Assembly (NCBI RefSeq): GCF_016862795.1
Contig: NZ_BONQ01000120.1
Span: forward strand, 27,519-91,518
DNA from: Dactylosporangium siamense
GTDB lineage: Bacteria > Actinomycetota > Actinomycetes > Mycobacteriales > Micromonosporaceae
Length of the DNA stretch: 64,000 nt
Reading direction: 5' to 3'
Shown here piece by piece: positions 57,408-64,000 of this stretch. The stretch's first letter is position 1. Every line of letters begins with the position of its first letter. The translations under genes and the position numbers were made by a program. Below the pieces are notes generated by a model. The model saw nothing but the letters and a program-made list of their open reading frames with translations, made no database searches and was not told the origin of the DNA.

Positions 57408-58226
57408 TCAGAACGCGTCCGCGTGGTCGGCGACCCAGCTCGCGAACGGGGTCGCCGGGCGGCCGAGGACCTCTTCCACGACGCCGGTCGGCGGGTGCTG
57501 CGGCTGGTCGAGGTGCCGCTCGTAGCGCTCCATCAGCGCCCCCACGAACAGCTCCGGCAGGCCGCCGACGGTGAGCTGCCAGGCGGCCACCGCGGGCGGC
57601 ACCTCCTGGAACGTCAGCGGGCGGCGCAGCACGGCGCCGATGGTCGCGACCTGCTCGCCGTGGGTCAGCGACTGCGGGCCGGTCAGTTCGAGCACCCGCC
57701 CCGACAGGGTGCCGTCGCGCAGCGCGGCGGCGGCGACCTCGGCGATGTCCCGCTCGTCCACAAGGGACTCCTGGAAGGCGCGGAACGGGTACCGCACGAC
57801 GTGCCCGGCCCGCAGCTGCGGGCCGAACGCGCGGGCGGCGTTGCCGGCGAAGGAGGAGGCGCGCAGGACGGTCCAGTCCAGGCCGCTGTCGCGGGCCGCG
57901 GCGTCGAGCTCCTTGTTGCGGTCACCGGCGAACCGGGACGGCTGCCGCTCCTCCGGGTCTTCGACGTTCATGGCGGTGAGCGCGACGACCTTCCGGACCC
58001 CGGCCGCGCGGGCCGAGGCGAGGATCCCGGCGGCGTCCTCGCCGGCGACCCTCGGGTGCAGGAACAGGGCGGTGGCGCCGTCGAGGCCGGCCTCGACGGC
58101 GCGGACGCTGTCGACGCCGGGCAGCGGGGCGCCGCGGGTGACGGCCCGGACGGGTTCGCCGGTCCCGGTCAGGATGCGCAGGAGGTGGCGGCCGATCGTG
58201 CCGGTCGCGCCGGTGAGCAGGATCAT
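57408..58226 (-). CDS. NmrA-like NAD(P)H-binding protein
   Basis: 272 residues. MILLTGATGTIGRHLLRILTGTGEPVRAVTR is the atypical SDR Gly motif. VRKVVALTAMNVEDPEERQPSRFAGDRNKELDAAARDSGLDWTVLRASSFAGNA and SLVDERDIAEVAAAALRDG place it among NmrA/TMR-type reductases or redox sensors. The usual YxxxK is replaced by a D-x-N-K-E segment, as in that subgroup. It is divergent from the marR gene at 58310, which probably controls it and the DoxX gene. Confidence 0.87.
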   Translation of the reverse strand: MILLTGATGTIGRHLLRILTGTGEPVRAVTRGAPLPGVDSVRAVEAGLDGATALFLHPRVAGEDAAGILASARAAGVRKVVALTAMNVEDPEERQPSRFAGDRNKELDAAARDSGLDWTVLRASSFAGNAARAFGPQLRAGHVVRYPFRAFQESLVDERDIAEVAAAALRDGTLSGRVLELTGPQSLTHGEQVATIGAVLRRPLTFQEVPPAVAAWQLTVGGLPELFVGALMERYERHLDQPQHPPTGVVEEVLGRPATPFASWVADHADAF

Positions 58227-58277
58227 CGCGGTCCCTTTCCCAGGTATCGTGTCTTCGACAACCGATATCGTATGGAT

Positions 58278-58292
58278 CTCATAATATATGAG
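58278..58292. promoter_or_regulatory. MarR operator between NmrA-like and marR genes
   Basis: CTCAT-AATAT-ATGAG is a perfect interrupted dyad in the 83-bp divergent gap, 17 bp before the marR start. A smaller palindrome, CGATATCG (58263-58270), lies beside it. The A+T-rich centre suits both a MarR site and the promoters. Confidence 0.55.
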
Positions 58293-58309
58293 TCAGGGAT
58301 CGAGATGAT

Positions 58310-58819
58310 ATGAGTTCCGTATCACAGGACGGGAAGCAGGACGAGAAGCAGGACGGGAAGCGGCAGCGGCGGCGCTCCACGACCGCGATCAAGGAGTCAC
58401 TGCGGGAGCTGTCGATCCAGCTGTCGCTGCTCAACCACCAGGTCGGCGGCCGGCTCGGGGTCAAGGACGCCGACTTCGACTGCCTCGACCTGATCAACCG
58501 GCACGGGCCGATGAGCCCCAGCGCCCTCGCCCGGCGCGCCGGCCAGCACCCGGCGACCATGACCGGCGTGCTGGACCGCCTGGAGCGGGCCGGCTGGATC
58601 ACCCGCGAACGCGACCCCGGGGACCGCCGGGCCGTCCAGGTCCGCGCGCTCAAGGAGCGCAACACGGAGATCTTCCACCTGTACGCCGGGATGAACGCCG
58701 CCATGGACGACCTCTGCGCCGGCTACGACGAGGCGCAGCTCGAGCTGCTCGCCGAGTTCCTGGACCGGGCCACCACGGCCGGCCGCCGGGCCACGGACGA
58801 CCTGGCCGAGCAGGACTGA
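58310..58819 (+). CDS. MarR family transcriptional regulator
   Basis: 169 residues. An N-terminal Lys/Gln/Asp-rich stretch (QDGKQDEKQDGKRQRRRS) precedes the winged helix (DFDCLDLINRHGPMSPSALARRAGQHPATMTGVLDRLERAGWITRERDPGDRRAVQVRALKERN). It is divergent from the NmrA-like/DoxX genes with a perfect dyad between, so repression of that pair in response to electrophiles or oxidants is likely. Confidence 0.88.
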   Translation: MSSVSQDGKQDEKQDGKRQRRRSTTAIKESLRELSIQLSLLNHQVGGRLGVKDADFDCLDLINRHGPMSPSALARRAGQHPATMTGVLDRLERAGWITRERDPGDRRAVQVRALKERNTEIFHLYAGMNAAMDDLCAGYDEAQLELLAEFLDRATTAGRRATDDLAEQD

Positions 58820-58841
58820 ATCCGCGCCGGACGGCCGCGCG

Positions 58842-59771
58842 TCAGCTGTCGAGGCGGGCCGCCGCGGCCCTCGCCAGGAGATGGAACGACTGGGCCTCGG
58901 CGGAGGTGCCGGGCCGGTCGAACGTGGGCGCCCCGCACACCTGCGTCACCAGGCCGTCGGCGGTCACCAGCGGCGCGACCGAGGCCAGCAGCGAGCGGCC
59001 GGCCGCCGCGTAGGACGCCGGGAGCCAGCCGTCCGCGACGCCGGTGCAGATGGTGTACGCCAACATCTGCGCGACGTTCGCCTCCGGGAACGACGCCGGA
59101 TCGTCCAGGACGTTGCCGAACAGCCCATCGGGGCGGCGCAGCGCGAGGCACGCGTCGACGACCTCCCGTGCGTGGCCGGCGAGGGCGGGTCGCAGGGACG
59201 GGTCGTGCCGCAGTGCCCGGGCGATGCCGGCGGCGACCCAGCCACTGCCGGTGCCCCAGTGCTCGGCGGCGGCGAGGGTCGCGGTGTCCTCGTCCCAGCG
59301 GGCCGCGTACAGGCCGCCGGAGCACAGCCGCTCGCGGTGGCCGGCGACCTGCCGGGTGGCCTCGTCCGGATGGCCGGTCGCGGCGAGCAGCGGCACCACC
59401 ATGTAGACGGTGTCCGCCCAGACCTCGCGGCCGCCGACGACGTGGAAGAGGGTGCCGTCCGTGGCCCGGGGCGCACCGGACAGCAGCCAGTCCAGCTGCG
59501 CGTCGAGGTGGGCCCGGAGCGCCGGGTGACCGATCAGGGCCTCGCCGCAGGCGGCGCCGTTGACCGAGCCCGACTCCTCCCCCACCGTGCCGAGCCGGCC
59601 GTCGGCGCTCTGGTGCACGACCGCGTCGCGGGCGAGCAGCCGGGCCAGGCCGGTGTGGCCGAGGTCGAGCAGGGCGTGCGTGGCGACGCCCTGCTCCCAC
59701 GAGTGCCGCTGCATGGCCAGCAGCGCGAGCAGGACCGGGTCCCCGGCGGTCACCTCGGTCGAGGCGGTCAC
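58842..59771 (-). CDS. GH88/GH105-like unsaturated uronyl hydrolase
   Basis: 309 residues, all-alpha barrel pattern. GREVWADTVYMVVPLLAATG carries the catalytic Asp of GH105 (ADTxYM). HWGTGSGWVAAGIARAL and RPDGLFGNVLDDPASFPEANVAQMLAYTICTGVADGWL are also typical. There is no signal peptide, so it acts in the cytosol on disaccharides from pectin or rhamnogalacturonan. It overlaps neither neighbour and stands one base after the F420-type gene, suggesting one transcript. Confidence 0.78.
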   Translation of the reverse strand: MTASTEVTAGDPVLLALLAMQRHSWEQGVATHALLDLGHTGLARLLARDAVVHQSADGRLGTVGEESGSVNGAACGEALIGHPALRAHLDAQLDWLLSGAPRATDGTLFHVVGGREVWADTVYMVVPLLAATGHPDEATRQVAGHRERLCSGGLYAARWDEDTATLAAAEHWGTGSGWVAAGIARALRHDPSLRPALAGHAREVVDACLALRRPDGLFGNVLDDPASFPEANVAQMLAYTICTGVADGWLPASYAAAGRSLLASVAPLVTADGLVTQVCGAPTFDRPGTSAEAQSFHLLARAAAARLDS

Positions 59772-59772
59772 C

Positions 59773-60210
59773 TCAGCTGACGGGCGTCAGGACGAAGACG
59801 GGGATCTCCCGGTCGGTCTTGGTCTGGTAGCTGTCGTAGTCGGGCCAGGTCTCGTTGGCGCGCTTCCACCACGCGGCGCGTTCCTCGCCGGTGACCAGGC
59901 GGACGCTGTAGTCCTTGCGGACCGGGCCGTCCTGCAGCTCGACCTGCGGGTGGGCGACGAGATTGTGATACCAGACCGGGTGCTTCGGAGCGCCGCCGTT
60001 GGAGGCGACGACCGCATACTCGCCGTCGTGCTCGACCCGCATCAGCGGGTTCTTGCGCAGCTTGCCGGACTTCGCGCCGAGCGTGGTGAGCAGGATGATC
60101 GGGCGGCCGCGCAGCGTGTTGCCCTCCGCGCCGTTCGTCCGCTCGAACAGCGCCGCCTGCTCGTTGGCCCAGTCGGCGGCGCCCGGTGCGTACTCTCCGC
60201 TCAGTGGCAT
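59773..60210 (-). CDS. nitroreductase family deazaflavin-dependent oxidoreductase
   Basis: 145 residues. [59 protein letters not shown] is the Ddn/FDOR signature (T-x-GxKSGxxR and the NxxAHP turn). These proteins use the deazaflavin F420 found in actinobacteria to reduce quinones, nitro compounds or other small molecules. ATG 60210 gives the typical length. Confidence 0.9.
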   Translation of the reverse strand: MPLSGEYAPGAADWANEQAALFERTNGAEGNTLRGRPIILLTTLGAKSGKLRKNPLMRVEHDGEYAVVASNGGAPKHPVWYHNLVAHPQVELQDGPVRKDYSVRLVTGEERAAWWKRANETWPDYDSYQTKTDREIPVFVLTPVS

Positions 60211-60250
60211 GACAGCTCCTCACGACGTATGACGGTGCGCTCGATCAACA

Positions 60251-61585
60251 TTACCCGTGGGAGTCGGTGCTGCCGGAGGTGTTCGCGTCCGGCAGGTCCT
60301 CCCCGGGCGGCGCGGCCACGGGATCGCCGGCCGGCTCCGAGGCGATGGGCCCGCCGTCGGACTCGTCCGAGGGCTGGGTGCCCGGTGGCTCCTTGTCCGG
60401 GGTCGGCTCGCCGTCCGGATGGGCGACGAGATACCGGACGGCGGTGTTGCCGACCGCCAGCAGCGGGACCGCGACGAGTCCGCCGACGATACCGGCGGCG
60501 ACCACGCCGGTGGTGATCGCCAGGATCACCGCGAGGGGGTGCAGGGAGACCGCGCGGCCCATGATGAGCGGCTGCAGCACGTGGCCCTCCAGCTGCTGCA
60601 CGGCGATGACGATGGCGAGCACCAGCAGGGCGTGCAGCGGGTCCTTGGTCACGAGGGCGACCAGCACGGCGACCGCGCCGGACAGGGTCGCGCCGACGAC
60701 CGGGATGAACGCGCCGAGGAAGACCAGCGCGGCGAGGGGCAGCGCCAGCGGGATCCGCAGGATCGCCAGCCCGATGCCGATACCGACGGCGTCGACGAAC
60801 GCGACCAGGACGGTGGCCCGGACGTAGGACACCAGCGTGAACCACGAGTAGTGGCCGGCGCGGGCGGCGGGCAGGCGGGCCGGGACGGGCAGCAGTCGGC
60901 AGAGGAACTCCCAGATCTGCCCGCCGTCGCGCAGGAAGAAGAACAGCGTGAACAGCACCACGAAGAAACCGGTGAGGACCTCGGTGATGGTGGTGGCGGT
61001 GGTCAGGGCGCCGGAGGTGAGCGCGCCGCGGTTCGAGGACAGCTGGCTGCCGATCCCGTTGATGGCGGAGTCGACCTGCTCCTTCGAGATGTGCAGCGGC
61101 CCCTTGGCGAGCCAGTCGCGGATCTCGTTGACGCCGCCGGCGACCTGTTCGCTGAGGCTGTCGAACTGGGCGATGAACGTCTGCACGATGACGCCGAGGC
61201 CGCCGAACACGACGACGAGCCCGCCGACGAGGACGAGCCCGGCGGCGAGGGACCGGGGCACGCCCCGCTTGCGCAGGCCGGCGGCGGCCGGTTCGAGCAG
61301 CGCCGCGAGCAGCAACGCGACGACGACCGGGATGACCATGAGCCGCAGCGCGTCGATGAGGCGCAGCAGCAGGTACGCGGCGGCGATGAACAGCACGATC
61401 CGCCACGCCCACGCCCCGGCCACGCGCACCCCGTGCGGGATGCCGTCGTCCACAGTGGAACGCTGGTCGACGACCAGCACATCACGGTCGGACGCCTCGC
61501 TGCGGAAGTCGGGGACCACGCCGGTCCTGCGGGCCGTGGTCAGTCGCGCCTTCGCACGGTCGGACACTTGCGCGATCCAGGTCAT
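60251..61585 (-). CDS. AI-2E family transporter
   Basis: 444 residues with about eight membrane helices. The family block AVQQLEGHVLQPLIMGRAVSLHPLAVILAITTG near the C-terminus and GTLSGAVAVLVAL-type helices mark PerM/AI-2E exporters. A charged N-terminus of about 50 residues and an acidic Pro/Ser-rich C-terminal tail (EPPGTQPSDESDGGPIASEPAGDPV) extend past the usual length. Substrate assignment in this family is unreliable, so export of a small molecule or ion is all that can be said. Confidence 0.85.
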   Translation of the reverse strand: MTWIAQVSDRAKARLTTARRTGVVPDFRSEASDRDVLVVDQRSTVDDGIPHGVRVAGAWAWRIVLFIAAAYLLLRLIDALRLMVIPVVVALLLAALLEPAAAGLRKRGVPRSLAAGLVLVGGLVVVFGGLGVIVQTFIAQFDSLSEQVAGGVNEIRDWLAKGPLHISKEQVDSAINGIGSQLSSNRGALTSGALTTATTITEVLTGFFVVLFTLFFFLRDGGQIWEFLCRLLPVPARLPAARAGHYSWFTLVSYVRATVLVAFVDAVGIGIGLAILRIPLALPLAALVFLGAFIPVVGATLSGAVAVLVALVTKDPLHALLVLAIVIAVQQLEGHVLQPLIMGRAVSLHPLAVILAITTGVVAAGIVGGLVAVPLLAVGNTAVRYLVAHPDGEPTPDKEPPGTQPSDESDGGPIASEPAGDPVAAPPGEDLPDANTSGSTDSHG

Positions 61586-61724
61586 GCCGTCGCCTCCGCT
61601 TCGCTCCGGCGCCGACCTGACCCCAAGACTGCGCCCCTGATGACCGGCCCGAGCCGCTGCGCTGGCCGGTCATGCCGACGCTGTACCCCTCGACGGCCTA
61701 CGCCAATCGAGGGGTTCGCGGCGG

Positions 61725-62654
61725 TTACTTGACCCGGTCGTACCGGGCGAACGTGTCGGGCTCCGTGGGAGGCGTGGTGCGCCACACGTCGCCGACGCAG
61801 GTGTAGTTGACCGGGTCGAGGTTGGGCTCGAGGGTGATCGTGCCCGCCTTACGCCCGTCGACCGTGAAGACCACCGCCGCGTCGCTCTCCTTGCCGGCGT
61901 ACTCGATCGTGCGGCCGACCGTCTTGACCTGCCACTCAGCGGTGCCCTGGAACGTGCCGGTGATGGTGCGGCCCTTGTCGTCCTTGCCGCTGTAGACGAA
62001 CTTCGTGTCGTCCTCGATCGCACTGCCGTCGGCGTTGATCGTCCACACCTTGCCGGCACCGACCATCTTGACCTTGCCGATGCCCTCGCGCTTCTCGATG
62101 TCGGTGCCCGCGAAGTCGACGGTCTTCTGAAAACCGGTCTGGTTCCACTTGCCGACCAGGCAGGAGTCGACCGGACCGGCCTGGGACGCCGGCGCGGTGC
62201 TGGGGCCGGCGACCGGATCGGCCTTCTTGTCCTTCGACAGCGCCACGACCACGATCGACACCGCCAGCACAGCGAGCAGGACGACCGCGGAGATCACCAC
62301 CATCGGCAGCTTGCTGCGCGATGGCGGCGGCACGGGGAGCATGCCGGTGGCCGGCGGCTGGTAGGCGTTGGCGGGCGGCCCGCTGTAGGGCGCCGCCGAG
62401 TTGGGCGCGATGTTGTACGGCGCCGCCGAGTAGGGCTGGTTGCCGTAGTTGGGCTGCTGCGGCGGCTGGTACTGGGGCGGATACTGCTGCGGCGCGGGCT
62501 GCTGTGGCGGGTACTGCTGCGGCGCCGGCTGCTGCGGCGGGTACTGCGGGCCCGGCTGCTGCGGCGGGTACTGCGGCCCCGGCTGGCCCTGCTGCGGATA
62601 CTGCGGACCCGGCTGGCCCTGCTGCGGGTACGGCCACTGCTGCGACGGATCCAC
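61725..62654 (-). CDS. single-pass membrane protein with Pro/Gln-rich repeat N-terminus
   Basis: 309 residues. The first 110 are low-complexity repeats built on GQPGPQYP and QPAPQQYPP. One membrane helix follows (MVVISAVVLLAVLAVSIVVVAL), then an outside domain with two Cys (DSCLVGKWNQTGF at its start, YTCVGDVWR near its end, perhaps a disulfide). The outside part (VDFAGTDIEKREGIGKVKMVGAGKVWTINADGSAIEDD) looks like a beta-rich lipocalin-type fold. Function unknown. GTG 62654 follows GGGGAGGAC. Confidence 0.75.
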   Translation of the reverse strand: MDPSQQWPYPQQGQPGPQYPQQGQPGPQYPPQQPGPQYPPQQPAPQQYPPQQPAPQQYPPQYQPPQQPNYGNQPYSAAPYNIAPNSAAPYSGPPANAYQPPATGMLPVPPPSRSKLPMVVISAVVLLAVLAVSIVVVALSKDKKADPVAGPSTAPASQAGPVDSCLVGKWNQTGFQKTVDFAGTDIEKREGIGKVKMVGAGKVWTINADGSAIEDDTKFVYSGKDDKGRTITGTFQGTAEWQVKTVGRTIEYAGKESDAAVVFTVDGRKAGTITLEPNLDPVNYTCVGDVWRTTPPTEPDTFARYDRVK

Positions 62655-62891
62655 GATTGTCCTCCCCGATACTGACGTGTTTCGCCGTAGAGGATGGCAC
62701 ATCGGACCCTGGCCTGCAGGACGCGAGAAGCGACATATGGTGCATTTACCAGGTCAGGTCACCACGTGGCAGGCTGGGAGTTTCCCACTGGCGCCAATCG
62801 ACCGACCCTAAACCCGCAGAAGTGTGTGACCATCGAGCGGAGCGGGTACACGTCGCGCACCGGGCAGGCCCGTCGGAGGAGGTTGAGCATC
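62655..62891. other. divergent promoter region, no gene seen
   Basis: 237 bp between the Pro/Gln-rich protein gene (minus) and the DUF3040 gene (plus). An open frame crosses part of it but has no ribosome site. It probably holds both promoters; I see no clear operator. Confidence 0.35.
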
Positions 62892-63173
62892 ATGCTCAGC
62901 GAGAGCGAGCAGCAGCGGCTCGCGGACATCGAAGCCGCACTGCGCAATGACACGCGGTTCGTCAACGGGTTCAACCGGGCGATGACCCGCCGAGTCACAC
63001 CCCGCCGCATCATCGCGGTCGCCATCGCCGTCGCCGGGGTCCTCGGCGTCGTCGTCGGCCTGGCCGCCGGCAGCGTCGCGGGCACGGTCCTGGCGATCTG
63101 TGCCGTCGGCGTCGCCGGAGGCGTGTGGACCTGGCGATCGCCGCACCAACCAGAGCCACCTGTCATCCCATAA
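62892..63173 (+). CDS. DUF3040 domain small membrane protein
   Basis: 93 residues. MLSESEQQRLADIEAALRNDTRFVNGF is the DUF3040 N-terminus found throughout actinobacteria. Two membrane helices follow (IIAVAIAVAGVLGVVVGLAAG and VLAICAVGVAGGVWTW). GGAGGAGG lies a little upstream of ATG 62892. The family's role is unsettled. A strong stem-loop ends the transcript. Confidence 0.85.
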   Translation: MLSESEQQRLADIEAALRNDTRFVNGFNRAMTRRVTPRRIIAVAIAVAGVLGVVVGLAAGSVAGTVLAICAVGVAGGVWTWRSPHQPEPPVIP

Positions 63174-63198
63174 CCGCACCTCACCGCACCGCACGTCC

Positions 63199-63231
63199 GA
63201 CCCCCGAAGGCCCCGCCGGCCGTCGGGGGTC
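63199..63231 (+). terminator. stem-loop terminator after the DUF3040 gene
   Basis: GACCCCCGA (63199-63207) pairs perfectly with TCGGGGGTC (63223-63231) around a 15-base loop that can itself pair through GGCC. It follows the stop by 25 bp and precedes the BKACE promoter. Confidence 0.75.
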
Positions 63232-63257
63232 CGTGCACTGCCGTTAAACTTTGTACC

Positions 63258-63992
63258 GTGTTGCCCCCTATCGCCCGGATCAAGGTCGCGCTGAACGGCA
63301 GTCGGCGCCCCGGCGAGCACCCGGCCCTGCCCTGCACGCCCGCCGAGCTCGCCGTCGCCGCGCGGGAGGCGGTCGCCGCCGGTGCGGAGGCCGTGCACCT
63401 GCATCCCAGGGACGCCGGCGGCCTCGAGTCGCTCGATCCGGCCGACGTGGGTGCCGCCGTCGCCGCGGTCCGCGAGGCCTGCCCGGCCACGCCGATCGGG
63501 GTCACCACCGGGCTGTGGATCACCGACCGGGACGTCGCCGCCCGGCAGGGCGCCGTCGCCGGTTGGGCGCAGCTCCCGCCGGTCCGGCGCCCCGACTTCG
63601 CCTCCGTCAACGTCGCCGAGCCCGGCCTCACCGACCTCGTCGGCACGCTGCGGTCGCTCGGCGTCGCGATCGAGGCCGGCGTCTGGTCCGTGGAGGACGC
63701 CTCGGCGCTGTCCATCGTGGATGACCTGCCCCGGATCCTCGTCGAGGTCATGTCGCCCCGGACCGACGCCGCGGCGGTCCTGGCCCGCCTCGACGAGATC
63801 GGCGTCCGGGGTGAGCGGCTCCTGCACGGCGAGGGCGAGCAGTGCTGGCCGATGGTCGCCCTGGCCGGTCGGCTCGGCCTGCCGACGCGCATCGGCCTGG
63901 AGGACACCCTCACCGGTCCCGGCGGCGCCCCGGTCAGCGGCAACGCGGAGCTGGTCCGGCAGGCGCTGTCGGTCTGGGCGGCGCCCGACTGA
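63258..63992 (+). CDS. BKACE (3-keto-5-aminohexanoate cleavage) family protein
   Basis: 244 residues with TIM-barrel features: KVALNGSRRPGEHPALPCTPAELAVAAREAVAAGAEAVHLHPRDAGG (the HLHPRD zinc motif), IGVTTGLWIT, and LHGEGEQCWPMVALAGRLGLPTRIGLEDTL at the end. Family members transfer a C2-C3 unit from beta-keto acids to acetyl-CoA, with varied substrates. This copy is about 25 residues shorter than average. The GTG start at 63258 lies just past a TAAACT/TTGTAC stretch, so the message may be leaderless. The stop is 8 bp before the window end. Confidence 0.85.
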   Translation: MLPPIARIKVALNGSRRPGEHPALPCTPAELAVAAREAVAAGAEAVHLHPRDAGGLESLDPADVGAAVAAVREACPATPIGVTTGLWITDRDVAARQGAVAGWAQLPPVRRPDFASVNVAEPGLTDLVGTLRSLGVAIEAGVWSVEDASALSIVDDLPRILVEVMSPRTDAAAVLARLDEIGVRGERLLHGEGEQCWPMVALAGRLGLPTRIGLEDTLTGPGGAPVSGNAELVRQALSVWAAPD

Positions 63993-64000
63993 TCCGCCCC

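Noticed and set aside
1..64000. tRNA or rRNA genes
   Set aside because: No cloverleaf with a GTTCGA-type arm and no rRNA-like stretch could be found by eye on either strand; a covariance search was not possible.

Overview
The window is about 72% G+C, uses many GTG (and some TTG) starts, and is packed with ATGA/GTGA gene overlaps. It carries actinobacterial family signatures: DUF3040, a deazaflavin (F420)-type nitroreductase, SigE-type and ECF42-type sigma factors, PadR/MarR/TetR regulators and a GT87 mannosyltransferase. A soil actinomycete of the Micromonosporaceae type is the best guess; that assignment is inference. About 75 protein genes can be supported. I see no rRNA, tRNA, CRISPR, prophage or insertion sequence. 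The window looks like ordinary chromosome rich in regulators.

Layout. 1-8.5 kb: a cut-off endonuclease/phosphatase-fold gene, an M20 deacylase, a secreted CBM2/beta-helix protein, PadR and MarR regulators, a cupin, an AraC/DUF2000 divergent pair, an NRPS-condensation-like protein, and a sigma factor with its presumed anti-sigma factor. 8.5-15 kb: a histidine phosphatase, a membrane PemK/MazF-like domain fused to an NPCBM domain, a secreted NlpC/P60 hydrolase behind a structured leader and apparently using a CTG start, a PadR/membrane pair, and TPR and DUF1877 proteins. 15-19 kb: an FAD monooxygenase and a secreted glycoside hydrolase with FN3 and F5/8-type domains. 19-28 kb: a nine-gene minus-strand operon (solute-binding protein, two permeases, two ATPases, acyl-CoA dehydrogenase-like and SsuD-like oxygenases, hydrolase, flavin reductase) headed by a 24-residue leader peptide ending ALCR, which points to cysteine/sulfur control and organosulfur scavenging. 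28-32.7 kb: an Rrf2/cupin/DsbA-like operon and an ArsR/MFS operon. 32.7-38.7 kb: an orphan sugar-binding lipoprotein paired with a chemoreceptor, then a GntR-linked, fucose-type sugar oxidation operon. 38.8-52.3 kb: an ECF42 sigma factor, three GGDEF proteins (one with EAL), a siderophore-interacting protein, a GT87 enzyme, a ProA-like enzyme and a Ser/Thr kinase. 53-58.8 kb: a MarR-linked ABC exporter and small detoxification-type genes. 58.8-64 kb: a GH105-like hydrolase, an F420-type reductase, an AI-2E-family protein, a DUF3040 protein and a BKACE enzyme.

The most unusual features are the following. (1) Four dispersed palindromes of exactly 54 bp (9007, 38804, 45883, 55811) lie only at gene 3' ends, show compensatory arm changes, and twice supply the stop codon of the adjacent gene. 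(2) The membrane PemK-NPCBM fusion. (3) The leader-peptide-controlled organosulfur operon. (4) The CTG-started NlpC/P60 gene behind a riboswitch-like leader. (5) A perfect 21-bp inverted repeat at the 5' end of the DsbA-like gene.
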